NCBI RefSeq assembly: GCF_900111495.1
Contig: NZ_FOIU01000001.1
Coordinates: 2,294,001-2,358,000 of the forward strand
DNA: 64,000 nt
Direction: 5' to 3'
From: Chryseobacterium wanjuense
GTDB taxonomy: Bacteria; Bacteroidota; Bacteroidia; Flavobacteriales; Weeksellaceae
The position numbers and the translations under genes are program-made. The notes beneath the pieces were generated by a model. The model made no database searches. It worked only from the letters and a program-made list of their open reading frames with translations, and had not been told where the DNA came from. This document shows, piece after piece, positions 16,241 through 25,007 of this stretch. Numbering within the stretch: position 1 is the stretch's first letter; each line of letters starts with the position of its first letter.

Positions 16241-17509
16241 ATGAGTAATATTTTTTTCAGAATTTATCTCGTAGTATTTGCGTTCATTACACAATGTTTT
16301 TTTGCGCAAAATTATCCGGACGGAATGTCTGACGGAACTTTAAAAGTAAACACCACAGACGTTCCCGTAAAGATCTACGCCACAACAGAATTGGGAGATC
16401 TCAATGTTTTCCCAGACAGAAAAGTAGACGGAAATGTGCTGATAATTCTGAATGAATCCAATTTCGAACCTGCCTATTTCAATTTCGGCACCCTGACTTT
16501 AACCAAACTTAAAGACGCAAAATACCAGCTTTTAGATAAGAACTTTAAGCCAATCACAACGCCTGCCACACAGGAAAATATTGACAATTTCAAATATGCC
16601 GTAAAATCGAATAAGCCGATCACTGCCGCAGACAAAGTAAGCCTGGAAACGCCTTTCAAGATCTGGGATCCTTCAAAAGGAATTCAATTGGGGCCGATTA
16701 CCCTGCATTTTTATAGTCTGATGTTCATTTTTGCTTTTGGATTCGGCTATATTTTAATGAACAGAATTTTCAAAATCGACAATATTAATCAAAAATATTT
16801 AGAGCCTCTTTTCACTTGGACACTGATCGGAACTATTCTCGGAGCAAGAATGGGACACGTTATTTTTTATCAGCCCGAACTTTTCAAAGAAGATTTCTGG
16901 AGTGTATTTTTACCGATAAGTACTAAAAATGGTTTAAAATTTACAGGTTTTTCAGGCTTGGCAAGTCACGGTGCAACGATCGCTTTGATCTTTACAACAC
17001 TGTATTATTCATTTAAAATCATTAAGAAAAATCCGTTCTGGGTGTATGACAGATTAGGAATTGTGGTTTCGTTGGGAGGAGCTTTCGTAAGACTGGGCAA
17101 CTTTTTCAACTCTGAGATCATCGGAAAACCGGTTGACCCAAACTCTCCATTTGCCTTACTTTTCCCGCAACAAAGCAGCGAATATGGCGTAACAGTTCCT
17201 CGTTATCCGTCTCAGCTGTTCGAAGCTTTCGGATATGTATGCTTGTTTATTTTATTATGGATTTTATACAGAAAAACGAATAAAAAATATCAACAAGGAT
17301 GGTTATTCGGATTATTTTTCATCATTCTTTGGGCAATCAGATTCTTTGTAGAATTCCTGAAAGAACCACAGGGTGACGAGTTCATTCAATTGGGAGGATT
17401 GAACACAGGACAAGTTCTTTCGATTCCATTCATGATAGCCGGAGTGGTTATTATGATTATTTCCAAGAAATTTAAAATTACTCAGGCGGAAAACGAAAAA
17501 CCGGAATAG
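16241..17509 (+). CDS. lgt: Prolipoprotein diacylglyceryl transferase with N-terminal domain
   Basis: A 422-residue inner-membrane enzyme that transfers diacylglycerol from phosphatidylglycerol to the lipobox Cys of prolipoproteins. The Lgt core occupies about residues 147-420: GARMGHVIFY (201-210), SHGATIAL with the conserved HG (243-244), and RLGNFFNSEIIGKP (284-297). Unusually, it is preceded by a signal peptide (1-22) and about 120 residues of a predicted periplasmic, beta-rich domain. The longer frame begins at 16184 inside yidD; I choose the ATG at 16241 because it opens the signal peptide directly. Confidence 0.88.
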   Translation: MSNIFFRIYLVVFAFITQCFFAQNYPDGMSDGTLKVNTTDVPVKIYATTELGDLNVFPDRKVDGNVLIILNESNFEPAYFNFGTLTLTKLKDAKYQLLDKNFKPITTPATQENIDNFKYAVKSNKPITAADKVSLETPFKIWDPSKGIQLGPITLHFYSLMFIFAFGFGYILMNRIFKIDNINQKYLEPLFTWTLIGTILGARMGHVIFYQPELFKEDFWSVFLPISTKNGLKFTGFSGLASHGATIALIFTTLYYSFKIIKKNPFWVYDRLGIVVSLGGAFVRLGNFFNSEIIGKPVDPNSPFALLFPQQSSEYGVTVPRYPSQLFEAFGYVCLFILLWILYRKTNKKYQQGWLFGLFFIILWAIRFFVEFLKEPQGDEFIQLGGLNTGQVLSIPFMIAGVVIMIISKKFKITQAENEKPE

Positions 17510-17534
17510 GTTACTGAGAAACAAAATTTAATAT

Positions 17535-17634
17535 AAATGCTTCGACTCCGCTCAGCAAGACATCTCTAATACTAACAGTTTTATTTTGACGGTTAATTTG
17601 TAGCGATGTCTTGCTGAGCGGAGTCAAAGCATTT
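17535..17634. repeat. Palindromic repeat, 30-bp arms
   Basis: Left arm 17535-17564 (contains TTCGACTCCGCTCAGCAAGA) and right arm 17605-17634 are inverted copies with a single mismatch and a 40-bp AT-rich loop. The arms are much more GC-rich than the surroundings. It sits between the convergent lgt and nnr genes, resembling a REP-type element that also works as a two-way terminator. Confidence 0.85.
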
Positions 17635-17659
17635 AATTATTATAAAAACTATAAAATTC

Positions 17660-19174
17660 CTATAATCTTATCTGTACTTTTTCATTAAGCTCTGTAAATA
17701 CATTTCCGAATTCATGAATAACATCCGTCGGAAGCATGGATTCCTTAGAATATTTTTCAGAAGCAAATTCGGCGGCTTTTCCGTGAAACCAAACCCCTAA
17801 AATTGCAGCTTCTTCTTCTGTGTAATGTTGCGCCAGAAATGATGTTAAAATCCCTGTCAGGATATCTCCACTCCCGCCTTTTGCCAATCCGGAATTGCCT
17901 GTAATATTGTAAAAAACGTTTCCTTCAGGAGTTATCACCTGTGTATGATGATCTTTTAAAACAATAAAAATCCCAAGTTCATGGGCTTTTTCTTTTGCTA
18001 ATTCGAGTCTTTCAAAAGAATTTTCTGTTTCTCCGAATAACCTTTCAAATTCTTTCGGATGTGGTGTAATGATCGATTTTTTTTGAATTAAATTCAGATT
18101 CTTTTTATCCTGCGAAATAATATTCAATGCATCCGCATCAATAACCATCGATTTTGAATAGCTTTTTAAAAATTTCAGAAAGTTTTTCACAGTTTCAGCT
18201 TCGGTTCCTAGTCCCGGACCTACTCCACACGAAGAATTTTCATCAATAATAAAATCATTAACGTAATCAGCTCCGCCTTCAATAAACATCGCTTCAGGAC
18301 ATGAAGTCTGAAGAATTTCATATCCACATTTGGGAGCCAGCGTGAAGGTAAGTCCAGCCCCGGTTTTCAATGCCGATTTTGTAGCTAAAACCGCAGCCCC
18401 GATTTTCCCATAGCTTCCACCAACGATCGTTACTTTTCCATAGCTTCCTTTATGTGAGAAATCTTCCCTTGGTTTAAAAATATTTTTAACCACTTCATCA
18501 TCAATCACAAAATTATTAGTTAGAGTTTCTGAAATATAATCTTCGCTTAAATTAATATCTAAAATCTCAACTTTTCCGGTATATTTTCCTGTTTCTGGAT
18601 GAAGAAAACTCTTTTTCCAGAATTGAAAACTCAATGTATAATCTGCCTTTAAAATGGTAGCATCGGCTGAAGAAATTGTATCTGCAAACAATCCGGAAGG
18701 AACATCAATAGAAATTTTAATACTTTTTTTTGAGTTTAAAAAATTAACCAAATCTTTATAATCGCCTTCAAGATTTCTCGATAAACCCGTTCCGAAAAGG
18801 GCATCAACAATTACCGTTCTGTTGTCAAAACGATACCCCATCGATTCTTTAAAATCTTTAATGGAAATTCCTGAGATCTCCTTCAATTCTTTGAAATTAA
18901 TATGGGCATCGGGAGAAAATTTAGCCTTGGTATGCGTAAAAACATCTACATCAAAACCCTTTAAATAAAGCATTTTTGCAATGGCAAAACCATCTCCTCC
19001 ATTATTTCCGTTACCGCAGAAAACAGCAAAGTTCCTGTGATTTTTACAATTTTCAGAAATCCAGTCTACACAAGACTCTGCTGCTCTTTCCATTAATTGA
19101 ATAGAAGCAACCGGCTCATTGGCAATCGTATACTGATCACAATCCCTGATCTGTTCTGCTGTGAAAATTTTCAT
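17660..19174 (-). CDS. nnr: Bifunctional NAD(P)HX epimerase/dehydratase
   Basis: A 504-residue metabolite-repair enzyme that epimerises and dehydrates damaged NAD(P)H hydrates. The N-terminal YjeF_N epimerase domain (about 1-210) carries FCGNGNNGGDGFAIA. The C-terminal ribokinase-like dehydratase domain (about 225-500) carries KGSYGKVTIVGGSYGKIGAA and the catalytic-loop motif GLAKGGSGDILTGILTSF. Both halves are complete, as in other bacterial fusions. It is convergent with lgt, with the palindrome between them. Confidence 0.95.
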   Translation of the reverse strand: MKIFTAEQIRDCDQYTIANEPVASIQLMERAAESCVDWISENCKNHRNFAVFCGNGNNGGDGFAIAKMLYLKGFDVDVFTHTKAKFSPDAHINFKELKEISGISIKDFKESMGYRFDNRTVIVDALFGTGLSRNLEGDYKDLVNFLNSKKSIKISIDVPSGLFADTISSADATILKADYTLSFQFWKKSFLHPETGKYTGKVEILDINLSEDYISETLTNNFVIDDEVVKNIFKPREDFSHKGSYGKVTIVGGSYGKIGAAVLATKSALKTGAGLTFTLAPKCGYEILQTSCPEAMFIEGGADYVNDFIIDENSSCGVGPGLGTEAETVKNFLKFLKSYSKSMVIDADALNIISQDKKNLNLIQKKSIITPHPKEFERLFGETENSFERLELAKEKAHELGIFIVLKDHHTQVITPEGNVFYNITGNSGLAKGGSGDILTGILTSFLAQHYTEEEAAILGVWFHGKAAEFASEKYSKESMLPTDVIHEFGNVFTELNEKVQIRL

Positions 19175-19386
19175 GTTTAGTTTGTTTTTTATGTATAATC
19201 TCCTTTCAGCAATTTACAAAAAGAATTTTATACAGAATGTAATGAGAGAAGCTATTTTACACGAAATAAATTAATCTCATTTTAAAATAATTCACCAATA
19301 TTTAATCATAAAAATGTGAAAAATATAAAATTTTTTGTATCTTAAATTCCTATTTTTGTTGATAAGTAATAAAAAAAATATAAATT

Positions 19387-19764
19387 ATGGGATTAGTTAA
19401 AGAATTTAAAGAATTTGCATTCAAAGGAAATGTGCTTGATCTGGCCATCGGTGTGATCATTGGAGGTGCCTTCGGAAAAATTGTTTCGTCTTTGGTAGAA
19501 GATGTTATCACCCCTTTATTATTGAATCCTGCTTTGAAAGCTGCGGGTGCAGAAAATATTTCAAAACTTTCATGGAACGGGGTTACGTATGGGAATTTCC
19601 TTTCTGCGGTGATCAGCTTTTTATGTATTGCACTGGTTCTTTTCTGGATCATCAAAGGAGCCAATAAAATCGTCAAAAAAGAAGAAGCGGCTCCTGCAGC
19701 TCCTACCACAGACCAAAAATTATTAATGGAAATTAGAGATTTACTGAAAAATAAAAACATTTAA
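19387..19764 (+). CDS. mscL: Large-conductance mechanosensitive channel MscL (copy 1)
   Basis: A 125-residue inner-membrane channel that opens under membrane tension to release solutes during osmotic downshock. It has the N-terminal amphipathic segment (KEFKEFAFKGNVLDLAIGVI), TM1 with the gly-rich packing run GVIIGGAFGKIVSSLV, a periplasmic loop, TM2 (VISFLCIALVLFWIIKGAN) and a charged C-terminal bundle. A near-identical copy lies 106 bases downstream. Confidence 0.96.
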   Translation: MGLVKEFKEFAFKGNVLDLAIGVIIGGAFGKIVSSLVEDVITPLLLNPALKAAGAENISKLSWNGVTYGNFLSAVISFLCIALVLFWIIKGANKIVKKEEAAPAAPTTDQKLLMEIRDLLKNKNI

Positions 19765-19838
19765 AAACGAAATACTTTATTTTAAAGTAATTTTTTCATA
19801 AAACATCCATGAGAATTCCGAAAAATTTTATTTTTTTC

Positions 19839-19846
19839 TACATTTG
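19839..19846 (+). promoter_or_regulatory. Candidate -7 promoter box (TACATTTG) of second mscL
   Basis: TACATTTG matches TAnnTTTG, the Bacteroidota -7 consensus, 24 bases before the ATG at 19871. An in-frame TTG at 19844 falls inside this box, which argues that it is not the start codon. No clear -33 TTG is seen. Confidence 0.5.
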
Positions 19847-19870
19847 TCAGCAAACAGATGTAAAAAAATT

Positions 19871-20251
19871 ATGGGATTTTTAAAAGAATTTAAGGAGTTC
19901 GCCTTCAAGGGTAATGTTATTGATTTAGCGGTCGGTGTTATTATTGGTGGTGCTTTTGGAAAAATCGTCTCCTCATTGGTGACTGACGTGATTACTCCAT
20001 TATTATTGACTCCGGCACTGAAAGCTGCAGGCGCAGAAGATATTTCAAAATTAAGCTGGAACGGAGTTACCTATGGAAACTTTCTATCTTCACTGATCAG
20101 TTTTTTCTGTATTGCGCTTGTCCTTTTCTGGATCATTAAAGGAGCCAATAAAATTTCAAAAAAGCATGAACCAGCTCCTGCAGAACCTACTGAAGACCAA
20201 AAATTATTAATAGAAATCAGAGATATTCTGAAAAATAAAAACAATTCATAA
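19871..20251 (+). CDS. mscL: Large-conductance mechanosensitive channel MscL (copy 2)
   Basis: A 126-residue tandem paralog of the preceding channel, about 85% identical by eye; differences are mostly conservative (L/I, V/I) plus changes in the cytoplasmic linker (KKHEPAPAEPTEDQ). The ATG at 19871 gives the family N-terminus MGFLKEFKEF. Its own promoter-like box and the shared downstream terminator suggest both independent and joint expression. Having two full-length copies side by side is unusual but not unprecedented. Confidence 0.95.
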   Translation: MGFLKEFKEFAFKGNVIDLAVGVIIGGAFGKIVSSLVTDVITPLLLTPALKAAGAEDISKLSWNGVTYGNFLSSLISFFCIALVLFWIIKGANKISKKHEPAPAEPTEDQKLLIEIRDILKNKNNS

Positions 20252-20257
20252 AAAAAC

Positions 20258-20287
20258 AAAGCACTTCAAATTGAAGTGCTTTTTATT
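20258..20287. terminator. Bidirectional hairpin terminator
   Basis: AAAGCACTTCAA (20258-20269) pairs with TTGAAGTGCTTT (20271-20282), with A/T runs on both sides. It separates the convergent mscL and serA-like genes. Confidence 0.85.
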
Positions 20288-20304
20288 ATTGACAATAAAT
20301 TGAA

Positions 20305-21264
20305 TTATTGAATCTGTAAAATACTGGAAATCTGCTCTGCCAAAGAAAGTCCGATTCTGTCCTGAGCTTCCAGAGTAGATGCCCCAGTGTGCGGAGTTAA
20401 AGAAATTTTTGAATGATTTAAAATCTCTTTCGATGGGGTCGGTTCATTAATGAAAACATCAAGCCCCGCGAATTTCACTTTCCCGGAATCAAGAGCTTCT
20501 ATCAGGGCAGTTTCGTCAATGACACCGCCTCTTGAACAGTTTACAACCGCTACTCCGTCTTTCATCATGTCAAACTCGTTTTTACCGATCATGTATCCGT
20601 CTTTCTGCGCCGGAACGTGAAGCGTAATAAAATCCGAATGCTTCAAAACATCCTGAAGCGGCTCGGTTTCAATATCTACATTGATGAATTGGTTGTTATA
20701 AAAAGTAACTTTAATACTTGCTTTTCCGACATTATTATCAGCAGCAATCACCCTCATCCCAAGACCTAAGGCAATTTTTGCTACTTCCTGCCCGATTCTT
20801 CCCATTCCAACGATTCCGATGGTTTTTCCTTTCAACTCGATACCAGCTGCATAGGCTTTTTTAAGACTGGCAAATTCCGTATCTCCTACTACAGGCATCT
20901 TTCTGTTGGAATCCTGCAAAAATCTTGCCCCTGAAAATAAGTGGGCAAAAACCAATTCAGCCACCGACTCTGAAGAAGCAGACGGTGTGTTGATGACATG
21001 AATTCCTTTTTCTCTTGCGTAATCCACATCGATATTATCCATGCCTACACCCCCTCTTCCGATGATTTCCAGAGACGGACAGCTGTCGATAATATCTTTT
21101 CTTACCTGCGTAGCACTGCGCACCAAAAGCGTACGGATTTTGTGCTCATTAATATAATCTATCAAAAACTCCTGCGGAACTTTTGCAGTAATCACCTCAA
21201 AACCTTTCTCAGTAAGTGCATCAATCCCGGATTGATCCAAGCCATCGTTTGCTAAAACTTTCAT
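20305..21264 (-). CDS. serA: D-3-phosphoglycerate dehydrogenase-like 2-hydroxyacid dehydrogenase
   Basis: A 319-residue NAD-dependent D-2-hydroxyacid dehydrogenase, most like the short SerA type that oxidises 3-phosphoglycerate in serine synthesis. Visible motifs: substrate loop GRGGVGMDNIDVDYA (89-103), Rossmann GIVGMGRIGQEVA, NCSRGGVIDE with the catalytic Arg, and the SLTPHTGAST block with the catalytic His. It has no regulatory ACT or ASB domain, so serine feedback through ACT is absent. No serC is adjacent. Confidence 0.85.
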   Translation of the reverse strand: MKVLANDGLDQSGIDALTEKGFEVITAKVPQEFLIDYINEHKIRTLLVRSATQVRKDIIDSCPSLEIIGRGGVGMDNIDVDYAREKGIHVINTPSASSESVAELVFAHLFSGARFLQDSNRKMPVVGDTEFASLKKAYAAGIELKGKTIGIVGMGRIGQEVAKIALGLGMRVIAADNNVGKASIKVTFYNNQFINVDIETEPLQDVLKHSDFITLHVPAQKDGYMIGKNEFDMMKDGVAVVNCSRGGVIDETALIEALDSGKVKFAGLDVFINEPTPSKEILNHSKISLTPHTGASTLEAQDRIGLSLAEQISSILQIQ

Positions 21265-21353
21265 AAAACTTTTTATCAGTTAAAAATTAAAAGATTAAAT
21301 GACCAATTTACCCTTGAGTAAAATTTAATCGTTTAATCTTTACATTAAATTTT

Positions 21354-21764
21354 TTATTCTTCTTCTTTAAATACTTCAATGGTTACCTGCTTTTCGACAA
21401 GGTCTGTGAATTTACCTTTGTATCTTGTAGCTCTCACCAGGTGATTGTCGATCCAGTGGTAATTTCCGCCTCTTGGTTTTCCGCATAACACACTGTGGTA
21501 TTTGAAACCGTGCTTATCCAGCCAATCAATCGTGATCTGCTTCAAATTTTCTGTTCTTGAAGTAAAAAAACAGATTTGATGTCCTTCATCATACCATTTA
21601 TTGATGGTTTCCAAAGCATCCGGAAAAGGCTCACAAGTCACCATTCTTTCGGGTTCTTCGTTGGGAACATCTTCCGTGATCGTTCCGTCAATATCAATTA
21701 AATAGTTCTTTATTCCGTCCTTTAGAATAGGACTAATGTGATCTTTGTACTCTAATTCCATCAT
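21354..21764 (-). CDS. HAD-superfamily phosphatase-like protein
   Basis: A 136-residue HAD-fold protein. Motif I is DIDGTITED (nucleophile Asp with DxDGT), motif II is FFTSRTE, and the last motif region contains GGNYHWIDNHL. No cap domain is present, so the substrate is probably a macromolecule or large phospho-compound (inference). Homologs in this phylum are sometimes labelled phosphoheptose isomerase, which the motifs do not support. It lies about 90 bp upstream of the serA-like gene on the same strand. Confidence 0.75.
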   Translation of the reverse strand: MMELEYKDHISPILKDGIKNYLIDIDGTITEDVPNEEPERMVTCEPFPDALETINKWYDEGHQICFFTSRTENLKQITIDWLDKHGFKYHSVLCGKPRGGNYHWIDNHLVRATRYKGKFTDLVEKQVTIEVFKEEE

Positions 21765-22020
21765 TAAAAATTGAATTGCAAAGTTATGATTTTTATATCA
21801 AAAAGGTTTGTTAAAGTTGATTTATATTAAATTTATACTACAGAAACAGTTATTTAACGAATAATATCAATAATTAACTCATCGATTTTATAATTCTGGT
21901 TAAAAATTTTCTTTTTTTAATAATTAAATTTTAAAATATTTGTTTTTGAACAACTTAAGAAAATTTTCACAAACACAGAATCGCATTTTTATCTTATATT
22001 TGAGTAACACTTCACAACAT

Positions 22021-22617
22021 ATGAAAAGAACTTTAGCATTGATTTTCAGCAGTATCGGCTGGTTTGCACTTATTGCTCAATTTTATCTTATGATAGAAAA
22101 CAGGATTCTGCCCATTCCGGAAACTACCATCAGGTTTTTCAGCTATTTTACGATTCTTACGAATTTAATTGTTGCTATTTATTTAACTAGTGAAATTTTT
22201 AAAGATAATTCAAACAGAAGCTCCGGGAACTTGACAGCCATTACAATCTATATTCTTATTGTCGGGGTTATTTATCAGGTTATTCTTCGCCAGCTTTGGC
22301 AGCCAACGGGTTTACAGAAAATCGTTGATGAATTATTACATTCCGTAACTCCTGTTCTTACCCTATTCTACTGGTATTTATATGAAAATAAAAAAAATCT
22401 GCACTATAAAATGATCCCGAAATGGACTGTTTTTCCTTTGCTGTATCTTATTTTCGTATTGATCAGAGGACATTTTTCAAATTTTTATCCCTATTTTTTT
22501 ATTGATGTAAATGCATTGGGATTAGCACAAACTTTGATGAATGCTTTCTGGATTCTGGTTTTCTTTGTGGGATTGTCGATGCTTTTTATTCGTGTTGGAA
22601 GATTGTTTAATAAGTAA
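22021..22617 (+). CDS. Pr6Pr family membrane protein
   Basis: A 198-residue integral membrane protein with six predicted helices, matching the Pr6Pr (FAR-17a/AIG1-like) family. Typical features: FFSYFTILTNLIVA in the second helix, LLHSVTPVLTLFYWYLYE, and PLLYLIFVLIRGHFSNFYPYFF. The frame is open from a TTG at 21940, but the ATG at 22021 starts directly at the first helix. Function in bacteria is unknown; eukaryotic relatives hydrolyse hydroxy-fatty-acid esters. Confidence 0.8.
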   Translation: MKRTLALIFSSIGWFALIAQFYLMIENRILPIPETTIRFFSYFTILTNLIVAIYLTSEIFKDNSNRSSGNLTAITIYILIVGVIYQVILRQLWQPTGLQKIVDELLHSVTPVLTLFYWYLYENKKNLHYKMIPKWTVFPLLYLIFVLIRGHFSNFYPYFFIDVNALGLAQTLMNAFWILVFFVGLSMLFIRVGRLFNK

Positions 22618-22621
22618 ATTA

Positions 22622-22747
22622 TTTTTCTCGTAGATTTTGCGGATTTAGCAGATATTTACGTTTTAATTTATAAAAAAATTCTTTGCACATTGTCTAAAAA
22701 ATACACATAAATATCTGCTAAATCCGCAAAATCCGCGAGAGAAAAAA
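22622..22747. repeat. Long palindrome in intergenic spacer
   Basis: Left arm 22622-22658 (contains ATTTTGCGGATTTAGCAGAT) and right arm 22708-22747 (contains ATCTGCTAAATCCGCAAAAT) are inverted copies over about 37 bases with few mismatches. The loop is about 49 bp. It follows the Pr6Pr gene and could end its transcript, but its size suggests a repeat-family element. Confidence 0.8.
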
Positions 22748-22833
22748 TAATCAATAGAGCTTTCTTCGCCCATCCTCCACCGCAAAAAACCATGATGTTT
22801 TACCAAAAATTTCCAAAATACATTTATTAAACT

Positions 22834-22841
22834 TACATTTG
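22834..22841 (+). promoter_or_regulatory. Candidate -7 promoter box (TACATTTG) of idi
   Basis: A perfect TAnnTTTG box ends only five bases before the idi ATG (22847). If used, transcription would begin at or within a base or two of the start codon, giving a leaderless mRNA. Confidence 0.5.
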
Positions 22842-22846
22842 TAGAA

Positions 22847-23356
22847 ATGGAAGAATTCGTAGTTTTAGTGAGCCCTGAAGATCAAGTTCTCGGCTTGATG
22901 GAAAAGCAGCAGGCCCATGTCAATGGCCTATTGCACCGTGCTTTTTCCGTATTTTTATTCAACAGTAAAGGTGAAATGCTTTTACAGAAAAGAGCTTCCG
23001 GAAAATATCATTCTCCGTTAAAATGGACGAATGCGGTTTGTTCGCACCCGAAAAATGGAGAAACTTACCTCGAAGGTGCAAAACGCAGGGTAAAAGAAGA
23101 ACTCGGCATTGAAGCGGAGATCTCAGAAAAATTTAGTTTTATCTATAAAGCAGATGTTGGAAACGGCCTTTGGGAGCACGAATTAGACCATGTTTTTATA
23201 GGAGTTTTTGAAGATGATTTTAATTTAAATAAAGATGAAGTGGAAGAAGTACGATATATTTCCATGCAAGATCTTGACAGGGAAATGATCGAACATCCGG
23301 AACATTTCACAGAATGGTTTAAAATTATCCTTGAAGAATACAAACACCATTTTTAA
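22847..23356 (+). CDS. idi: Isopentenyl-diphosphate delta-isomerase, type I
   Basis: A 169-residue Nudix-fold enzyme interconverting isopentenyl and dimethylallyl diphosphate for menaquinone, undecaprenyl and carotenoid synthesis. It carries the catalytic Cys in WTNAVCSHP (about residue 66), the Nudix helix AKRRVKEELGIEAE, and the metal-binding/catalytic WEHELDHVF. Full length. The next gene begins two bases after its stop, so the two are co-transcribed. Confidence 0.95.
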   Translation: MEEFVVLVSPEDQVLGLMEKQQAHVNGLLHRAFSVFLFNSKGEMLLQKRASGKYHSPLKWTNAVCSHPKNGETYLEGAKRRVKEELGIEAEISEKFSFIYKADVGNGLWEHELDHVFIGVFEDDFNLNKDEVEEVRYISMQDLDREMIEHPEHFTEWFKIILEEYKHHF

Positions 23357-23357
23357 A

Positions 23358-23837
23358 ATGATGAAGAAAATAATTTTAGTATTATCTTTTTTAGTAGGAT
23401 TTTTTTCATTTGCACAATCTATTCCTACGAAAGTTTATGACAGTGAGAACTACTCCATCACTTTTCCGGAAGTCTGGAAACTGACCAACGATAATGACAT
23501 TATCAACATTTTCCCGGGCACCGAAATCGGAGCCATCACGATCTCAGAATACCACGATCTGAATCTTCCGAAAACAGAAACAAAAAAATTCATTCTGGCT
23601 CTTTACAAATCTGCCGACGACGAGAAGAAAATAAAAACCAAAAGCGGTAAAAAAGGATATACAGAATATTTTTACGAATATTTTGATGAAAACGAAAAAT
23701 TGTTTTGGATCACCAAAGTTTTTCAAAAAGATAAAGATCTGTTCCTGATCTCCATCAATTGTGGACAAAAATACTGGAACGGAAATTATATGAAGCTTTT
23801 CAACGAAGCTTTTGACAGTTTTAAAATAAAGAAATAG
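23358..23837 (+). CDS. Small secreted protein, unknown
   Basis: A 159-residue exported protein I do not recognise. The frame is open from within idi, but the ATG at 23358 starts a signal peptide (MMKKIILVLSFLVGFFSFAQ). The mature part resembles small proteins with a PsbP/MOG1-like pattern (YDSENYSITFPEVWKLTNDN ... IFPGTEIGAITIS). It sits between idi and gcvT with almost no spacing, so it is translated from a shared message; this does not imply a shared pathway. Confidence 0.65.
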   Translation: MMKKIILVLSFLVGFFSFAQSIPTKVYDSENYSITFPEVWKLTNDNDIINIFPGTEIGAITISEYHDLNLPKTETKKFILALYKSADDEKKIKTKSGKKGYTEYFYEYFDENEKLFWITKVFQKDKDLFLISINCGQKYWNGNYMKLFNEAFDSFKIKK

Positions 23838-23852
23838 AAATAAAAATTAAAT

Positions 23853-24929
23853 ATGAAGAAAACAGCATTGTACGACAAACACGTTTCTTTGGGAGCTAAA
23901 ATCGTACCTTTCGCAGGTTTTGAGATGCCTGTACAATATTCTGGAGTTACCGAAGAGCACTTTGCAGTAAGAGAAAAAGCAGGTTTGTTTGATGTTTCCC
24001 ACATGGGACAGTTTTTCATCGAAGGTCCCGGTTCAAAAGACCTTTTACAACTGGTTACAACAAATAATGTAGATGCTCTGGAAAACGGAAAAGCTCAATA
24101 TTCTTGTCTTCCCAACGAAAACGGAGGAATCGTAGACGACCTTATTGTTTACAAAATGGAAGATGACAAATATTTCGTGGTTGTCAATGCTTCAAATATC
24201 GAAAAAGACTGGAATCATATTTCAAAATACAATTCTTTCGGGGCAAAAATGACCAATGCTTCTGATGATATGTCGTTATTGGCTGTTCAGGGTCCGAAGG
24301 CTACTGAAATTCTTCAAAAACTTACAGAAACCAACCTTTCTGAAATTCCTTATTATCACTTTACACTAGGCGCTGTTGCCGGGGTAAATGATGTGATTAT
24401 CTCCAACACAGGCTACACAGGAAGCGGCGGTTTTGAGATTTATTTTAAAAATGAAAATGCCGTACAACTTTGGGACGCGATCATTGAAGCAGGTGCATCA
24501 GAAGGAATTATCCCTTGCGGATTGGCTGCCAGAGATACCTTAAGACTGGAAAAAGGATTCTGCCTTTACGGAAACGATATCGACGATACTACTTCTCCGA
24601 TCGAAGCGGGATTAGGATGGATCACAAAATTCGATAAAGATTTTGTGTCTAAAGATATTTTCGCGAAACAAAAAGAAGAAGGTGTTACAAGAAAATTAGT
24701 TGGTTTCGAACTTACAGATAAGGGAGTTCCAAGACACGACTATCCTGTTGTAGACGCAGAAGGAAACGTGATCGGGAAAGTAACTTCCGGAACTCAGTCT
24801 CCAATGAAAAAAATCGGATTGGGCTTGGCGTATGTTGATAAACCTCATTTTAAACTAGGTTCTGAAATTTTCATTCAGGTAAGAAATAAAAATATCCCGG
24901 CAAAAGTGGTGAAAGCTCCTTTTGTATAA
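23853..24929 (+). CDS. gcvT: Aminomethyltransferase (glycine cleavage T protein)
   Basis: A 358-residue enzyme of the glycine cleavage system that moves the aminomethyl carbon from the lipoylated H protein to tetrahydrofolate, releasing ammonia. Family blocks are [48 protein letters not shown] and [19 protein letters not shown]. Full length. The other Gcv subunits are not in this window and no glycine riboswitch is visible in the 15-base gap upstream. Confidence 0.97.
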   Translation: MKKTALYDKHVSLGAKIVPFAGFEMPVQYSGVTEEHFAVREKAGLFDVSHMGQFFIEGPGSKDLLQLVTTNNVDALENGKAQYSCLPNENGGIVDDLIVYKMEDDKYFVVVNASNIEKDWNHISKYNSFGAKMTNASDDMSLLAVQGPKATEILQKLTETNLSEIPYYHFTLGAVAGVNDVIISNTGYTGSGGFEIYFKNENAVQLWDAIIEAGASEGIIPCGLAARDTLRLEKGFCLYGNDIDDTTSPIEAGLGWITKFDKDFVSKDIFAKQKEEGVTRKLVGFELTDKGVPRHDYPVVDAEGNVIGKVTSGTQSPMKKIGLGLAYVDKPHFKLGSEIFIQVRNKNIPAKVVKAPFV

Positions 24930-24947
24930 CAGGAAAAGTAGATACAG

Positions 24948-24983
24948 AAAAACCGTCTCGTGAATTTTACGAGACGGTTTTTT
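24948..24983 (+). terminator. Strong intrinsic terminator after gcvT
   Basis: 14-bp arms AAAAACCGTCTCGT (24948-24961) and ACGAGACGGTTTTT (24969-24982). The convergent ArsC-like gene ends at 25008, so it may act both ways. Confidence 0.9.
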
Positions 24984-25007
24984 ATTTTTGAGTTCAATAT
25001 TTTTTAA

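Noticed and set aside
19844..19870. Upstream TTG start of the second mscL
   Set aside because: The codon lies inside the TACATTTG promoter-like box, and MscL N-termini begin at MGFLKEF.
21265..21353. AAAGATTAAA/TTTAATCTTT inverted words between serA-like and HAD genes
   Set aside because: Short, AT-only arms with a long loop; pairing this weak is expected by chance at this base composition.
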